From: Sulfitobacter sp. SK012
GTDB taxonomy: Bacteria; Pseudomonadota; Alphaproteobacteria; Rhodobacterales; Rhodobacteraceae
Assembly: GCF_003352085.1 (NCBI RefSeq)
Contig: NZ_CP025804.1
Span: forward strand, 2,976,001-3,040,000
Length of the DNA stretch: 64,000 nucleotides
Reading direction: 5' to 3'
A program made the position numbers and the translations under genes. Positions within the stretch are counted from its first letter, which is position 1. The number at the start of each line of letters is the position of its first letter. Of the stretch, positions 26,700-35,057 are shown one piece after another. A model generated the notes under the pieces. The model made no database searches. It saw only the letters and a program-made list of their open reading frames with translations, and was not told the DNA's origin.

Positions 26700-28034
26700 A
26701 TGACCAAACGTGTTGCTATTATTGGCGCTGGCCCCTCCGGCCTAGCCCAATTGCGTGCCTTCCAATCCGCAAAGGCAAATGGTGAAGACGTCCCCGAGGT
26801 TGTTTGTTTTGAAAAACAATCAAACTGGGGCGGCCTTTGGAATTACACATGGCGGACGGGCGTCGATCAATACGGCGAACCCGTGCATGGATCGATGTAT
26901 CGCTATCTTTGGTCAAACGGCCCCAAGGAAGGTCTGGAATTTGCGGACTATTCATTTGAAGAGCATTTCGGCAAACAGATCGCCAGCTACCCGCCCCGTG
27001 CTGTCCTGTTCGACTATATCGAAGGCCGGGTGAACAAAGCCGGCGTGCGCGACATGATCCGGTTTGAGACTGTCGTGCGCAATGTTGAGCCTGATGGCGA
27101 TAAATTCACCGTCAAGCTGCGCAACCTTCCCGAAGACCGCGAGTACGAAGAAACTTTTGACCACGTCATCTGCGCCAGCGGTCACTTCTCAACACCGAAT
27201 GTCCCCGAGTTTGAGGGCTTTGACAGCTTTAAGGGCCGTGTGTTGCATGCCCATGACTTCCGCGATGCGATGGAATTCAAGGGCATGGACCTGTTGATCA
27301 TCGGCACGTCTTATTCCGCCGAAGACATCGGATCGCAATGTTGGAAATACGGGGCCAAATCCATCACCGTCAGCCACCGCACTGCAGCGATGGGATATGA
27401 TTGGCCTGACAACTGGGCAGAGGTCCCGCTGCTGACAAAAGTGGTAGGCAACACCGCTCATTTCAAAGACGGCACATCGCGCGACGTCGACGCGATAATC
27501 CTGTGCACCGGCTACCGGCACCATTTCCCGTTCATGGCTGATAGTTTGCGCCTGCAAACGGCCAACCGGCTGGCGACGAGTGACCTTTATAAGGGCGTTG
27601 CGTGGATCATTAATCCAAACGTGTTTTATCTTGGGATGCAGGATCAGTGGTTTACGTTCAACATGTTCGACGTTCAGGCGTGGTGGGCACGTGATGTGAT
27701 CATGGGCAAGATCGCCCTGCCCTCGCATGATGAGATGCAGGCGGACGTCGCTGACCGTGTCGCACGTGAAGACACCGGCGAGGATGACTATGATGCGATC
27801 TGGTATCAGGGCGATTACGTCAAGGAACTAATGGAATTGACCGATTATCCCAGCTTTGACGTCGAAGGGGCTTGCCAAGCATTCAAACAGTGGAAGGGCC
27901 ACAAAAAGGCTGGCATCATGACCTTCCGCGACAATGGTTATGCATCGGTGATTACCGGGACCATGGCCCCCAAGCACCACACAGTTTGGAAAGACGCGCT
28001 GGATGACAGTCTGAAGGCCTATCTGCAAAACTGA
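26700..28034 (+). CDS. tmm: Trimethylamine monooxygenase Tmm
   Basis: A 444-residue class B flavin monooxygenase converting trimethylamine, NADPH and O2 to TMAO. The FAD fingerprint GAGPSG is at residues 8-13. The FMO fingerprint [13 protein letters not shown] is near 177, the NADPH fold [11 protein letters not shown] near 200, and [10 protein letters not shown] near 269. I used the ATG at 26700, 8 bases after GGAG; a GTG at 26694 is an alternative. The length equals that of known bacterial Tmm. It is the last gene of the mgsABC-gmaS-tmm run and its product, TMAO, is the substrate of Tdm encoded opposite. Confidence 0.93.
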   Translation: MTKRVAIIGAGPSGLAQLRAFQSAKANGEDVPEVVCFEKQSNWGGLWNYTWRTGVDQYGEPVHGSMYRYLWSNGPKEGLEFADYSFEEHFGKQIASYPPRAVLFDYIEGRVNKAGVRDMIRFETVVRNVEPDGDKFTVKLRNLPEDREYEETFDHVICASGHFSTPNVPEFEGFDSFKGRVLHAHDFRDAMEFKGMDLLIIGTSYSAEDIGSQCWKYGAKSITVSHRTAAMGYDWPDNWAEVPLLTKVVGNTAHFKDGTSRDVDAIILCTGYRHHFPFMADSLRLQTANRLATSDLYKGVAWIINPNVFYLGMQDQWFTFNMFDVQAWWARDVIMGKIALPSHDEMQADVADRVAREDTGEDDYDAIWYQGDYVKELMELTDYPSFDVEGACQAFKQWKGHKKAGIMTFRDNGYASVITGTMAPKHHTVWKDALDDSLKAYLQN

Positions 28035-28050
28035 CGTATCAGCTGCTTTT

Positions 28051-28527
28051 TCAGGACTTAGGCGCGCGCTCAATCCTCAAAAAGACCAGCGTCTTTTGAA
28101 GGGCACCTTTGTCTTTGAGGGAGATGCTGATCTTGTCCTGGTCCAATTCAAACTGGTGCAGCTGGTAAGAATCCGGATGGTTGACCGATGCTTCATGATC
28201 TGGCGCTGCACTTGGCCCGGCACAGTTAGACACATCAGCATGGAGTCGTTCAAAGGACATACGCGCAGCTTTTGACCGGTAGTCAAACGCCCAATAGCAA
28301 TGAACGGAACTATTGCCAGACAGGCCGCGTGATGTGCCGCAGGTCGGTGGGGCACTATTTGGCATCAGCGATGGCGGCACCAAGACGTCGTGATCTATTG
28401 ATACCGCCTGCTTTGCAAAAATATGCAGATCGTTACAGAAACCATCTGCGCGTGCTTGACCGCTGAACACCAAAGAGGCCGCAACAATCATAGCAAAATT
28501 ACGCGCTGGGGGCGCAAATGGTCTCAT
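28051..28527 (-). CDS. Exported protein of unknown function, coupled downstream of tdm
   Basis: A 158-residue protein with a signal peptide (FAMIVAASLVFSGQARA, cut near ARA-DG). The mature part has four cysteines (FCNDL, PTCGTS, VHCYW, SNCAG) that could form two disulphides. No domain is recognised. Its ATG overlaps the stop of the gene before it (28524-28527), so it is translated in step with tdm and the 125-residue exported protein. A periplasmic role linked to TMAO cannot be shown from sequence. Confidence 0.72.
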   Translation of the reverse strand: MRPFAPPARNFAMIVAASLVFSGQARADGFCNDLHIFAKQAVSIDHDVLVPPSLMPNSAPPTCGTSRGLSGNSSVHCYWAFDYRSKAARMSFERLHADVSNCAGPSAAPDHEASVNHPDSYQLHQFELDQDKISISLKDKGALQKTLVFLRIERAPKS

Positions 28528-28901
28528 TCTGCCACCAGCGATTGCCCTTCTACAATTTCAAAGGGCGTTGGCGGGGTTGTTTTGCTGACCCAGAAAAAAT
28601 CACCATCCCATTCCATCACATACCAACCTTCCCACACAGCATCGCCTGTCCAGAGTGATTGGTATTCGTCCTTACCGGCGTCCACACGCCACTGCCCCAA
28701 CGCGGAGCGCGCCCCCTCTTGGGCATAGATCGTGGTCCCATCAGCCTCAAAGTACTGTCGGTACGCGGCACCGTCCCAAGCGCCCACAGCGGTATTGCCT
28801 GTTAGCAGCACCTCAATCTCATGAGCTTGCAGTTTCACTGATTGGGCCTGCAGCGGCGTGGCCAAAAACAGCAATCCAATCAGGAAACTGCGCCACATCA
28901 T
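28524..28901 (-). CDS. Small exported protein of unknown function, coupled to tdm
   Basis: A 125-residue protein with a signal peptide (MWRSFLIGLLFLATPLQAQS). The mature part (LLTGNTAVGAWDGAAYRQYF, then GQWRVDAGKDEYQSLWTG and VMEWDGDFFWV) suggests a small beta-barrel, similar in feel to short exported proteins with a TGNT...WxxxF pattern. The start overlaps the tdm stop at 28898-28901. It is the middle gene of tdm-125aa-158aa. The function is unknown. Confidence 0.75.
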   Translation of the reverse strand: MMWRSFLIGLLFLATPLQAQSVKLQAHEIEVLLTGNTAVGAWDGAAYRQYFEADGTTIYAQEGARSALGQWRVDAGKDEYQSLWTGDAVWEGWYVMEWDGDFFWVSKTTPPTPFEIVEGQSLVAE

Positions 28902-31270
28902 GACCGAGGCCGCTCTTTCTTTGGGTCGAACGCGGCAAGGTCTTGTCTAATTTGCGCTGGAAGGCGCTTTTGGTGGCCGTCCAGTTTGCCAATTTCCAGC
29001 TGTGTGCCGACCTCAGCATGGGCCACATCAACACGTGCTAGCGCAATGTTTCGGCCCAGCAGAGGCGACCGAACAGAAGAGGTCACATCCCCAATTTGCG
29101 CGCGACCAATGTGGATGCAATCGCCGTGTTCCACATCGACATTGCTGTCGATATCAAGCCCCACAAGTTTGCGAGCGGGATGTTCTTTGCGGCGGATCAA
29201 CGCATCGCGACCAATGAAATCATCAGGCTTGGATTTCAGCGGCACAGTAAATCCAATGCCGGCTTCAAATGGGTCTGTCTGATCCGAAAAATCGTATCCA
29301 GCAAAAATCAGCCCTGCTTCTATCCGCACCATATCCAGCGCTTCCAGCCCCATGGGCTTAAGGCCATGATCTTTGCCGGCCTCCCAAATAGCGTCGAAAA
29401 TCTCGGCACAATCCTTAGGATGGCACATCACTTCATAGCCAAGTTCGCCAGTATAGCCGGTGCGCGACAGCACAAAGGGCGTGCCACTTTCATTGCCAAG
29501 TCGGGCGGGCGTGAAACGGAACCACCCCAGCTGGTCAAACTCAGGGTTATGTGGTGCCGTCCAGACAATCTTGCGCAGCAAATCACGGCTTTCGGGCCCT
29601 TGCACGGCAACGTTATGCAGTTGGTCCGTTGAAGAGCGCACCAGCACCTTCAACCCAAGCTTTTCTGCCTGTTCCCGGATCCATTCCCCACCGTAGTCCG
29701 ATCCACCGATCCACCGGAAATTATCGCGACCCAACCGGAAAACCGTGCCGTCATCTATCATGCCACCATGTTCAAAACACATGGCGGTATAGACCACCGC
29801 GCCAATCGCGAGCGTCTTCATATTGCGGGTGAAAACATATTGGCAAAGCGCCTCTGCATCGGGCCCTGTAATCTCAAACTTGCGCAGCGGGCTCAGATCA
29901 GTGACCACCGCTTTTTGTCGACAGGCATGGTATTCTTCGATCGGCCCTGCTTCGGCAAAACAATTGGCCAGCCAAAAGCCATTGTATTCGATGAAATTGC
30001 GGGTGTGTTTGGCAAAGCTGTCGTGAAAGCCGGTTTGCTTGGTCATCTTTGGATCCGAATCTGGAGTGGGTCGGTACGCAACCGAGCGTTGAAAGGTTTC
30101 TTTGCCGCTGTAGGTGCGGACATGGATATCTGTCGGGTTCCAGCCATTGGCTGCGGTTGTGTCATCAGGACAAGCCGAACTGACGCAGACAAGGTCTGTC
30201 AGGGCGCGCAACAGCACAAAATCACCGGGGCGCGACCAAGGCTCGTCCGTGTACAGAACACCGTGGTCATCAATGGCCGTGTTGAAGAAAAAGTTGATCG
30301 CCATCCAGCCACGCCGCGGCGCGACGCCGTATTGCTCCAACGCACCGTTGAAGTTTGCCGAACAATTCACATGGCCCGGATACCCGATGTCATTGTAGTA
30401 TTTCTCGGTGCAGGCCATGGCAAAGGCGTCGTGGCGCCCGCAGGTGTCTTGAACCACCTCGACCAAAGGGAGCATGTCCTGATCGTAGTATTTCGCGTGT
30501 AGGCCCGGCATGGGATAGGCATGCCCCATCAACGTCCGGGTGGTTGTAACGTCCAGCGCGTGTTCGATGCCTTTGTCCAATTTGCGCGCCGAGAAACACT
30601 CAAAATCCGAACATTGGCGGCCGTCGACGTCGATGATTTGAATGTAGTCGCCCGCTTTGACGAAAAACGCTTCGGCAGTGGACGTGTGGATGCGAATGTC
30701 ATCAATCGGATCGGCCAACGGGTCGGGCGTTTCGAATTTGGTGTGCGATTTGATGACCGCGCGTCTGACCATCACGGTCAGCGGCGTCGTTGTGTCCTGC
30801 GCCTCAATGTCCATGGGATTTCCGGGTGCCGCAATGATCACCACACCGTCGCGTTGCACGCGCAGGTTTTCTTCCGACTTGGCGGTTGTTGCGTGATCAA
30901 AAAATCGGGTCGCATGGGCATCAGACAGATCAATCTTGCGGGCCTCAAGCCCCATCCGAAAGCCGCGCAACGACTGATTGGCGGTCACAAGAAGAGCACG
31001 CAAACCATCCGCGGGCGTATTGGCGGTCGCCCCCAGAATACCTGCATCGATACGGCCCTTGGCATCGGCAGCGACGACTTCTGCCACCTGCCCGCCTTCG
31101 TCGTTGATGATCGTCAGCGCATCCCCGGCCTCGACCGGGATCAAGACTGCACCGGCACCCTCAACAACATAGCGTTCCGTTCCCGGCGGCATCGAAAAAA
31201 CGCTCGGCATAATTATCTGACTGGGTCTTGGTGGACCGGGCTGGACCTTTGCGTAGAGTTCGTCAAACAT
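28898..31270 (-). CDS. tdm: TMAO demethylase Tdm
   Basis: A 790-residue two-domain enzyme. Residues 45-380 are a DUF1989 (urea-carboxylase-associated) domain, the metal-containing part that cleaves TMAO to dimethylamine and formaldehyde; GRQCSDFECFSARKLDKGIE and GHVNCSANFN hold the conserved Cys/His. Residues 395-780 are a GcvT folate domain that can capture formaldehyde (LSRTGYTGELGYEV, LEALDMVRIEAGLIFAG). This fusion and length match bacterial Tdm. It is transcribed leftwards toward tmm, with two exported proteins translationally coupled behind it. Confidence 0.92.
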   Translation of the reverse strand: MFDELYAKVQPGPPRPSQIIMPSVFSMPPGTERYVVEGAGAVLIPVEAGDALTIINDEGGQVAEVVAADAKGRIDAGILGATANTPADGLRALLVTANQSLRGFRMGLEARKIDLSDAHATRFFDHATTAKSEENLRVQRDGVVIIAAPGNPMDIEAQDTTTPLTVMVRRAVIKSHTKFETPDPLADPIDDIRIHTSTAEAFFVKAGDYIQIIDVDGRQCSDFECFSARKLDKGIEHALDVTTTRTLMGHAYPMPGLHAKYYDQDMLPLVEVVQDTCGRHDAFAMACTEKYYNDIGYPGHVNCSANFNGALEQYGVAPRRGWMAINFFFNTAIDDHGVLYTDEPWSRPGDFVLLRALTDLVCVSSACPDDTTAANGWNPTDIHVRTYSGKETFQRSVAYRPTPDSDPKMTKQTGFHDSFAKHTRNFIEYNGFWLANCFAEAGPIEEYHACRQKAVVTDLSPLRKFEITGPDAEALCQYVFTRNMKTLAIGAVVYTAMCFEHGGMIDDGTVFRLGRDNFRWIGGSDYGGEWIREQAEKLGLKVLVRSSTDQLHNVAVQGPESRDLLRKIVWTAPHNPEFDQLGWFRFTPARLGNESGTPFVLSRTGYTGELGYEVMCHPKDCAEIFDAIWEAGKDHGLKPMGLEALDMVRIEAGLIFAGYDFSDQTDPFEAGIGFTVPLKSKPDDFIGRDALIRRKEHPARKLVGLDIDSNVDVEHGDCIHIGRAQIGDVTSSVRSPLLGRNIALARVDVAHAEVGTQLEIGKLDGHQKRLPAQIRQDLAAFDPKKERPRS

Positions 31271-31406
31271 TGTTGTCTAAGCCCCTTCTCATTTTTGCAT
31301 GAGCGGAATAATTATTTAATATTGAGAATAACGAGCAGTTCTGAGTCCCGCAAGTATACAGGCCAATCAACATGATATTTCTGCTTACAGAAGCGGCGGG
31401 CTGCCA

Positions 31407-32252
31407 ATGAGCGCGCTCACACTTGGCCTGATTGCTGCCTTTTGCTGGGGCCTTCACGACGTTCTGGTGCGCCGGGTCAGTCAGAACACACCCCTGATGG
31501 CGTCGCTTTTGGTGGTGCTTGTGGCCGGTACCCTGTTTCAGATGGGTCTCATGGTCAGTACAGGTGGCTTTGCCTCGGTTTCGTTGAAATCTGCCGGGCT
31601 CGCTACCGCGTCCGGTATTTTCTTTTTGATCGCCAGCCTTGGGCTTTATGGCGCGTTTCAGCGCGGACCAGTCCGGCTGGTCGCTCCCATTATTGCGAGT
31701 TATCCTATTTTGTCAGTCGCTTGGGCCGCAGCATCAGGTGTTTCGATCTCAACACTCGAATGGTTGGCAGTTCTCGCAATAATCGCGGGCGTTTCAGTTG
31801 TAGCTGCTTTGGCGGATGACGGTGAAACCGAGGTTCCTGCGAAGGGTCGCACCGTTATATACGCAGTCATCGCAGCATGCGGGTTCGCGGGGACCTTTGC
31901 ATTGGGGCAGATGGCCACAAGTATGGATCATGACCTGCCGATTGTGTTGATCACTCGGCTTGTTGCGATTGCCTTGCTGGTTGGCTTGATGATCGCGCGC
32001 ACCTTGCCCTTCAATCCAGGTCGACGGGCAATGCCCGTGCTGGTGCTTATGGGGTGCCTAGATGGCATAGCGCTCATCTGTGTGTTGTCCGCAGGGGGGC
32101 TACCAGACGCTCAATACGCCGCCGTAGCATCATCAGTGTTCGGGCTTTTGACCATCGTGATGGCTTGGGCGTTCCTCAAAGAACGGATGACGCCTACGCA
32201 ATGGGGGGGATGTTTGCTGACCTTCGCGGCCATCGGATATCTGGCGCTTTAG
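31407..32252 (+). CDS. EamA/DMT-family membrane transporter
   Basis: A 281-residue protein with ten hydrophobic segments in two EamA repeats (residues 2-135 and 146-281), starting ALTLGLIAAFCWGLHDVLV and ending TPTQWGGCLLTFAAIGYLAL. The drug/metabolite transporter superfamily is broad, so the substrate cannot be named. It diverges from tdm across 136 bp and converges on a GlxA-family regulator. Export of an amine metabolite is possible but unproven. Confidence 0.82.
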   Translation: MSALTLGLIAAFCWGLHDVLVRRVSQNTPLMASLLVVLVAGTLFQMGLMVSTGGFASVSLKSAGLATASGIFFLIASLGLYGAFQRGPVRLVAPIIASYPILSVAWAAASGVSISTLEWLAVLAIIAGVSVVAALADDGETEVPAKGRTVIYAVIAACGFAGTFALGQMATSMDHDLPIVLITRLVAIALLVGLMIARTLPFNPGRRAMPVLVLMGCLDGIALICVLSAGGLPDAQYAAVASSVFGLLTIVMAWAFLKERMTPTQWGGCLLTFAAIGYLAL

Positions 32253-32263
32253 GGCAAGCGGAC

Positions 32264-33292
32264 TCAGGCTTCCTCGAAACTCAGCAGCTTAATGTTCTCA
32301 CGCAACCGCATCTTGGTCGGCGTCAATCCGTAGGTTTCTTTGACCGCGCGCGCCATGGCGTAACTTGAGCCGAAGCCCGTCACCACGGCAACCTCGACCA
32401 AAGGTAACAGCGTCTCTTCAATCATCACACGTGCACGTTTGGTCCGCAGGCGTTTATAGAACTTGGCTGGTGTATCATCAAAGATCTTGCGAAATGCGCG
32501 TTCCAAATGGCGGGTTGAAACCCCAATGTGCTGTGTGAGTTCTCCCATCGAAATAGGATCATCCAGGGATGCTTCCATCAATCTGATCGCTTGGGTCACG
32601 TGGGCATCAAAAAGACCTTCATTGTCAGCAATGTCCTTTGGTTGTTCCGCATCAGATTTACGAATGGTGTGCAGCAATAGTTGGTTTCCCAATTCAGCCA
32701 CCTGCGGAGCTTCAAGAAATTGTGCCAGCAATCCAATGATCAGTTCAGACGTGGCCCCCGCCCCTGCTGCCGTAATGATCCCATCAGATTTTTCCGATAA
32801 CCGTGTCGTCAATTTGGGGTAAGAACCCGTTTCGGCCAAGGTAGCGGCATCACGCCAATGCGTTGTCACCCGGCCCATTGGCGTTTTTGTGCGTCGAATA
32901 TGCCCTGTCGCGGCGTCCGAAAGTAAAACAACGGGTCGCTTGGCGCGTTGCATGGCACGTGCGCGGCGCAGCCATCCTGGATCAGCGGCCGCCTTGCCTC
33001 CAACGACAACCAAGAGATCGCACAGGTTTTGTGTTTCAAACATTGGCTCTGTCCGAACCAGCACGCCATTCGCGCTGGTGACCAAACCTGCTGTTTGGGA
33101 AACAAACCGCCAGTCAAAGGTCTGTTGCCCGATGATATCGTTGGCCACAGACAGTGTTTGCGTGATCGCGGTTAGCTCATAGTCATTGAAACCCGGTGCC
33201 ACATAAAGCTCAAAAAGCTTTGGCGAGGTATCGACACCTGAACTTCCCTCAATAGCTGTAAACGCTTGGAAACCTGATTGTTTAAGCTCCAT
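32264..33292 (-). CDS. GlxA-family AraC-type transcriptional regulator
   Basis: A 342-residue regulator with a DJ-1/PfpI-like N-terminal domain (LFELYVAPGFNDYELTAITQ; CDLLVVVGGKAAADPG) and a C-terminal AraC domain (MGELTQHIGVSTRHLERAFR; LVEVAVVTGFGSSYAMARAV). It shares its architecture with the protein encoded at 14712-15740 but is clearly divergent from it. AAGGA lies upstream of the ATG. It sits at the right edge of the methylamine block, convergent with the EamA gene, and may control tdm or the transporter. Confidence 0.83.
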   Translation of the reverse strand: MELKQSGFQAFTAIEGSSGVDTSPKLFELYVAPGFNDYELTAITQTLSVANDIIGQQTFDWRFVSQTAGLVTSANGVLVRTEPMFETQNLCDLLVVVGGKAAADPGWLRRARAMQRAKRPVVLLSDAATGHIRRTKTPMGRVTTHWRDAATLAETGSYPKLTTRLSEKSDGIITAAGAGATSELIIGLLAQFLEAPQVAELGNQLLLHTIRKSDAEQPKDIADNEGLFDAHVTQAIRLMEASLDDPISMGELTQHIGVSTRHLERAFRKIFDDTPAKFYKRLRTKRARVMIEETLLPLVEVAVVTGFGSSYAMARAVKETYGLTPTKMRLRENIKLLSFEEA

Positions 33293-33696
33293 ATCTACGC
33301 GATCCTTGTTGTTGAAGGTGACAGAAACACGCGGCTAGAATAACTAATAGTCGCAAGACCAACGATCAAGTTTGCGTCAAGATTGCATGTCTGAGTGCTG
33401 GCAGGCAAATATTTCACAACGTTTCTCTGACTTACTGCGCATCATAAGGCGTTAAACAATTTCCTAATGGTAATTATATTTTCCCTACAGTCAATATAGT
33501 CATCGCAATTTAGGACGTTAACCTGCTCCTCTAATAGGCATATGCGTTGCGACGTGTTTCCGCCAATACATCTTGCGATCAACAGCAGGAAATCGACCAA
33601 CGTTTAAGCAAACCTGATTGGCCCAACATAGTCACGCGTATCACAGCGTCTTCAAAACAAGATCGGCGAGGTCATCGTTAGGCCGCTCACCCGCCT
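33293..33696. other. A+T-rich spacer, possible decayed region
   Basis: This stretch has lower G+C than its surroundings, mainly at 33440-33530. It holds no supported gene. A 17-codon minus-strand run ending at about 33645 (GERPNDDLADLVLKTL) reads like a protein tail but is preceded by a stop codon. The 14-mer CAACAGCAGGAAAT at about 33579 recurs inside the next gene at about 33939. It may be a remnant of deleted genes. Confidence 0.3.
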
Positions 33697-34023
33697 ATGC
33701 GATCTGCGACCAAACGCAGTTCCGAGTCGTATTTGCCGTTTCTTGGCAATGGCGATACGCTATCCGCAATATTGGCGGCGGCGACTGAAACTATCGATGA
33801 TGATGATTTAAGCTTCGTCTTTAAGCTCTTAAAGAATGAAGAGGTTGTGTTTACGCACAACGGCAAACGTGCGGCTGTCCTTCGAAAAGAAAAGTGCCGA
33901 TGGTTCTTGGAAGATATGGAAGGCAGGGATGCAGCGTCTCAACAGCAGGAAATGGCAAGGATTACGGGCAACTATCGCCGTGGGAATGAGCGCACAGCCA
34001 AGGACCATCCTCGAAACCGATAG
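33697..34023 (+). CDS. Hypothetical protein
   Basis: A 108-residue product. The middle (LLKNEEVVFTHNGKRAAVLR) resembles the strand-turn of small antitoxin-type proteins. The end (QQQEMARITGNYRRGNERT) looks conserved, and I have the impression of similar tails in other rhodobacters, though I cannot name the family. No strong binding site precedes the ATG, so the true start may be internal. It lies 37 bp before the DUF6653 gene on the same strand. The function is unknown. Confidence 0.45.
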   Translation: MRSATKRSSESYLPFLGNGDTLSAILAAATETIDDDDLSFVFKLLKNEEVVFTHNGKRAAVLRKEKCRWFLEDMEGRDAASQQQEMARITGNYRRGNERTAKDHPRNR

Positions 34024-34059
34024 TTGCTTTAATTGCGCGCGAAATCCGGAGGAACATTC

Positions 34060-34557
34060 ATGGATATCGGACGGCTATCAGAACGCATTATGGGAATGGA
34101 CGATGCAACATGGGCACGTCATTCCAACCCGCTAAGTGGATGGAGCCGGATATCCATTTTGCCGCTGATGGTTCTGGCGGTTTGGAGCCGCGTTTGGGTG
34201 GGATGGCACGCGGTTTGGTTCGTATTGCTGGTCGTGATCTGGACTTGGGCCAATCCTCGCATGTTTGTCCCCCCTAAAACAGCTTCCGCGTGGATGACGA
34301 AAGGCGTTCTAGGGGAGCGGATTTGGTTAGCGCGACATTCGGTTCCGATCCCCCCTCATCATGCACAGGTGGCACGGGTGCTTAACATCGCCGCGGGTCT
34401 TGGCGCACTGATCTTGATAGTTGGGTTGTGGTCCCTCAACATTGGTCTGACGCTGGCGGGGCTGGTTACAATGATGGGAGGAAAGCTTTGGTTTCTTGAC
34501 CGCTTGGTCTGGATTAGAGCCGATACAGACTGTGCTAAAGACGTCGAGCAGCCATGA
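34060..34557 (+). CDS. DUF6653 family membrane protein
   Basis: A 165-residue integral membrane protein with four or five hydrophobic helices. It begins MDIGRLSERIMGMDDATWARHSNPLSGWSR-type sequence, which I recognise as the DUF6653 pattern (DDATWARHxNPxSxW). The ATG at 34060 follows GGAGGAAC at ideal spacing. The family has no known function. A strong terminator for this strand lies at 34693-34732. Confidence 0.75.
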   Translation: MDIGRLSERIMGMDDATWARHSNPLSGWSRISILPLMVLAVWSRVWVGWHAVWFVLLVVIWTWANPRMFVPPKTASAWMTKGVLGERIWLARHSVPIPPHHAQVARVLNIAAGLGALILIVGLWSLNIGLTLAGLVTMMGGKLWFLDRLVWIRADTDCAKDVEQP

Positions 34558-34692
34558 CGCGCATAAACGTTAGCGTCCAACGCGCCGCAGCCATGCAAGA
34601 GAATGGGTTCACGCCCTATGGATCCGCCCGAGAGAAGCTTGGCAGCCTCAATCGCGTCGCGGTCCCTACCCCGGACACCTCGCTGATACGCA

Positions 34693-34732
34693 AAACCCCC
34701 GCGGCCATAAGGCAACGGGGGTTTGTTTTTTT
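34693..34732 (+). terminator. Strong intrinsic terminator, usable in both directions
   Basis: AAACCCCCG at 34693-34701 pairs with CGGGGGTTT at 34716-34724, followed by G and seven Ts on the plus strand. On the minus strand the same stem ends in TTTT and lies 22 bp past the rpsU stop, so it can serve both convergent genes. Confidence 0.85.
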
Positions 34733-34754
34733 AAGTATCGTGGAATGATCTAGA

Positions 34755-34955
34755 TCACCCTTCGCGTTCCAATTTCTTACGCGCCAACTTACGGGCACGA
34801 CGGATCGCTTCAGCTTTCTGACGCGCTTTTTTCTCGGACGGTTTCTCGAAATGTTGCTTGAGCTTCATTTCACGGAAAACGCCTTCGCGTTGGAGCTTTT
34901 TCTTTAGAGCCCGGAGGGCCTGATCGACATTGTTGTCACGAACACTAACCTGCAT
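34755..34955 (-). CDS. rpsU: Ribosomal protein bS21
   Basis: A 66-residue small-subunit protein with the full bS21 pattern: [20 protein letters not shown], then [20 protein letters not shown] and a lysine/arginine-rich helical tail. bS21 helps 30S subunits start translation. It stands alone, as is usual in alphaproteobacteria. A strong hairpin terminator follows. Confidence 0.96.
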   Translation of the reverse strand: MQVSVRDNNVDQALRALKKKLQREGVFREMKLKQHFEKPSEKKARQKAEAIRRARKLARKKLEREG

Positions 34956-35057
34956 GTGGTTTACACCACCTTTCTAGTTTGAAGTTGCAAGGATTTGCAG
35001 GAATTGAGCACATAGCAACCTTAGTCCAAATTGTACAGTGGGTTCTGTGGGCACATT

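Noticed and set aside
29768..30502. 244-codon open frame on the plus strand inside tdm
   Set aside because: It is antisense to the strongly supported tdm gene and its product resembles no protein family; such frames are common opposite G+C-rich codons.
33645..33700. Minus-strand tail-like run ending GERPNDDLADLVLKTL
   Set aside because: It has only 17 codons with a stop just upstream; it may be a relic but cannot be called a gene or a defined pseudogene.
34554..34748. 64-codon frame overlapping the DUF6653 stop
   Set aside because: It begins with an ATGA overlap but runs straight through the strong terminator at 34693-34732, so a full product is unlikely.
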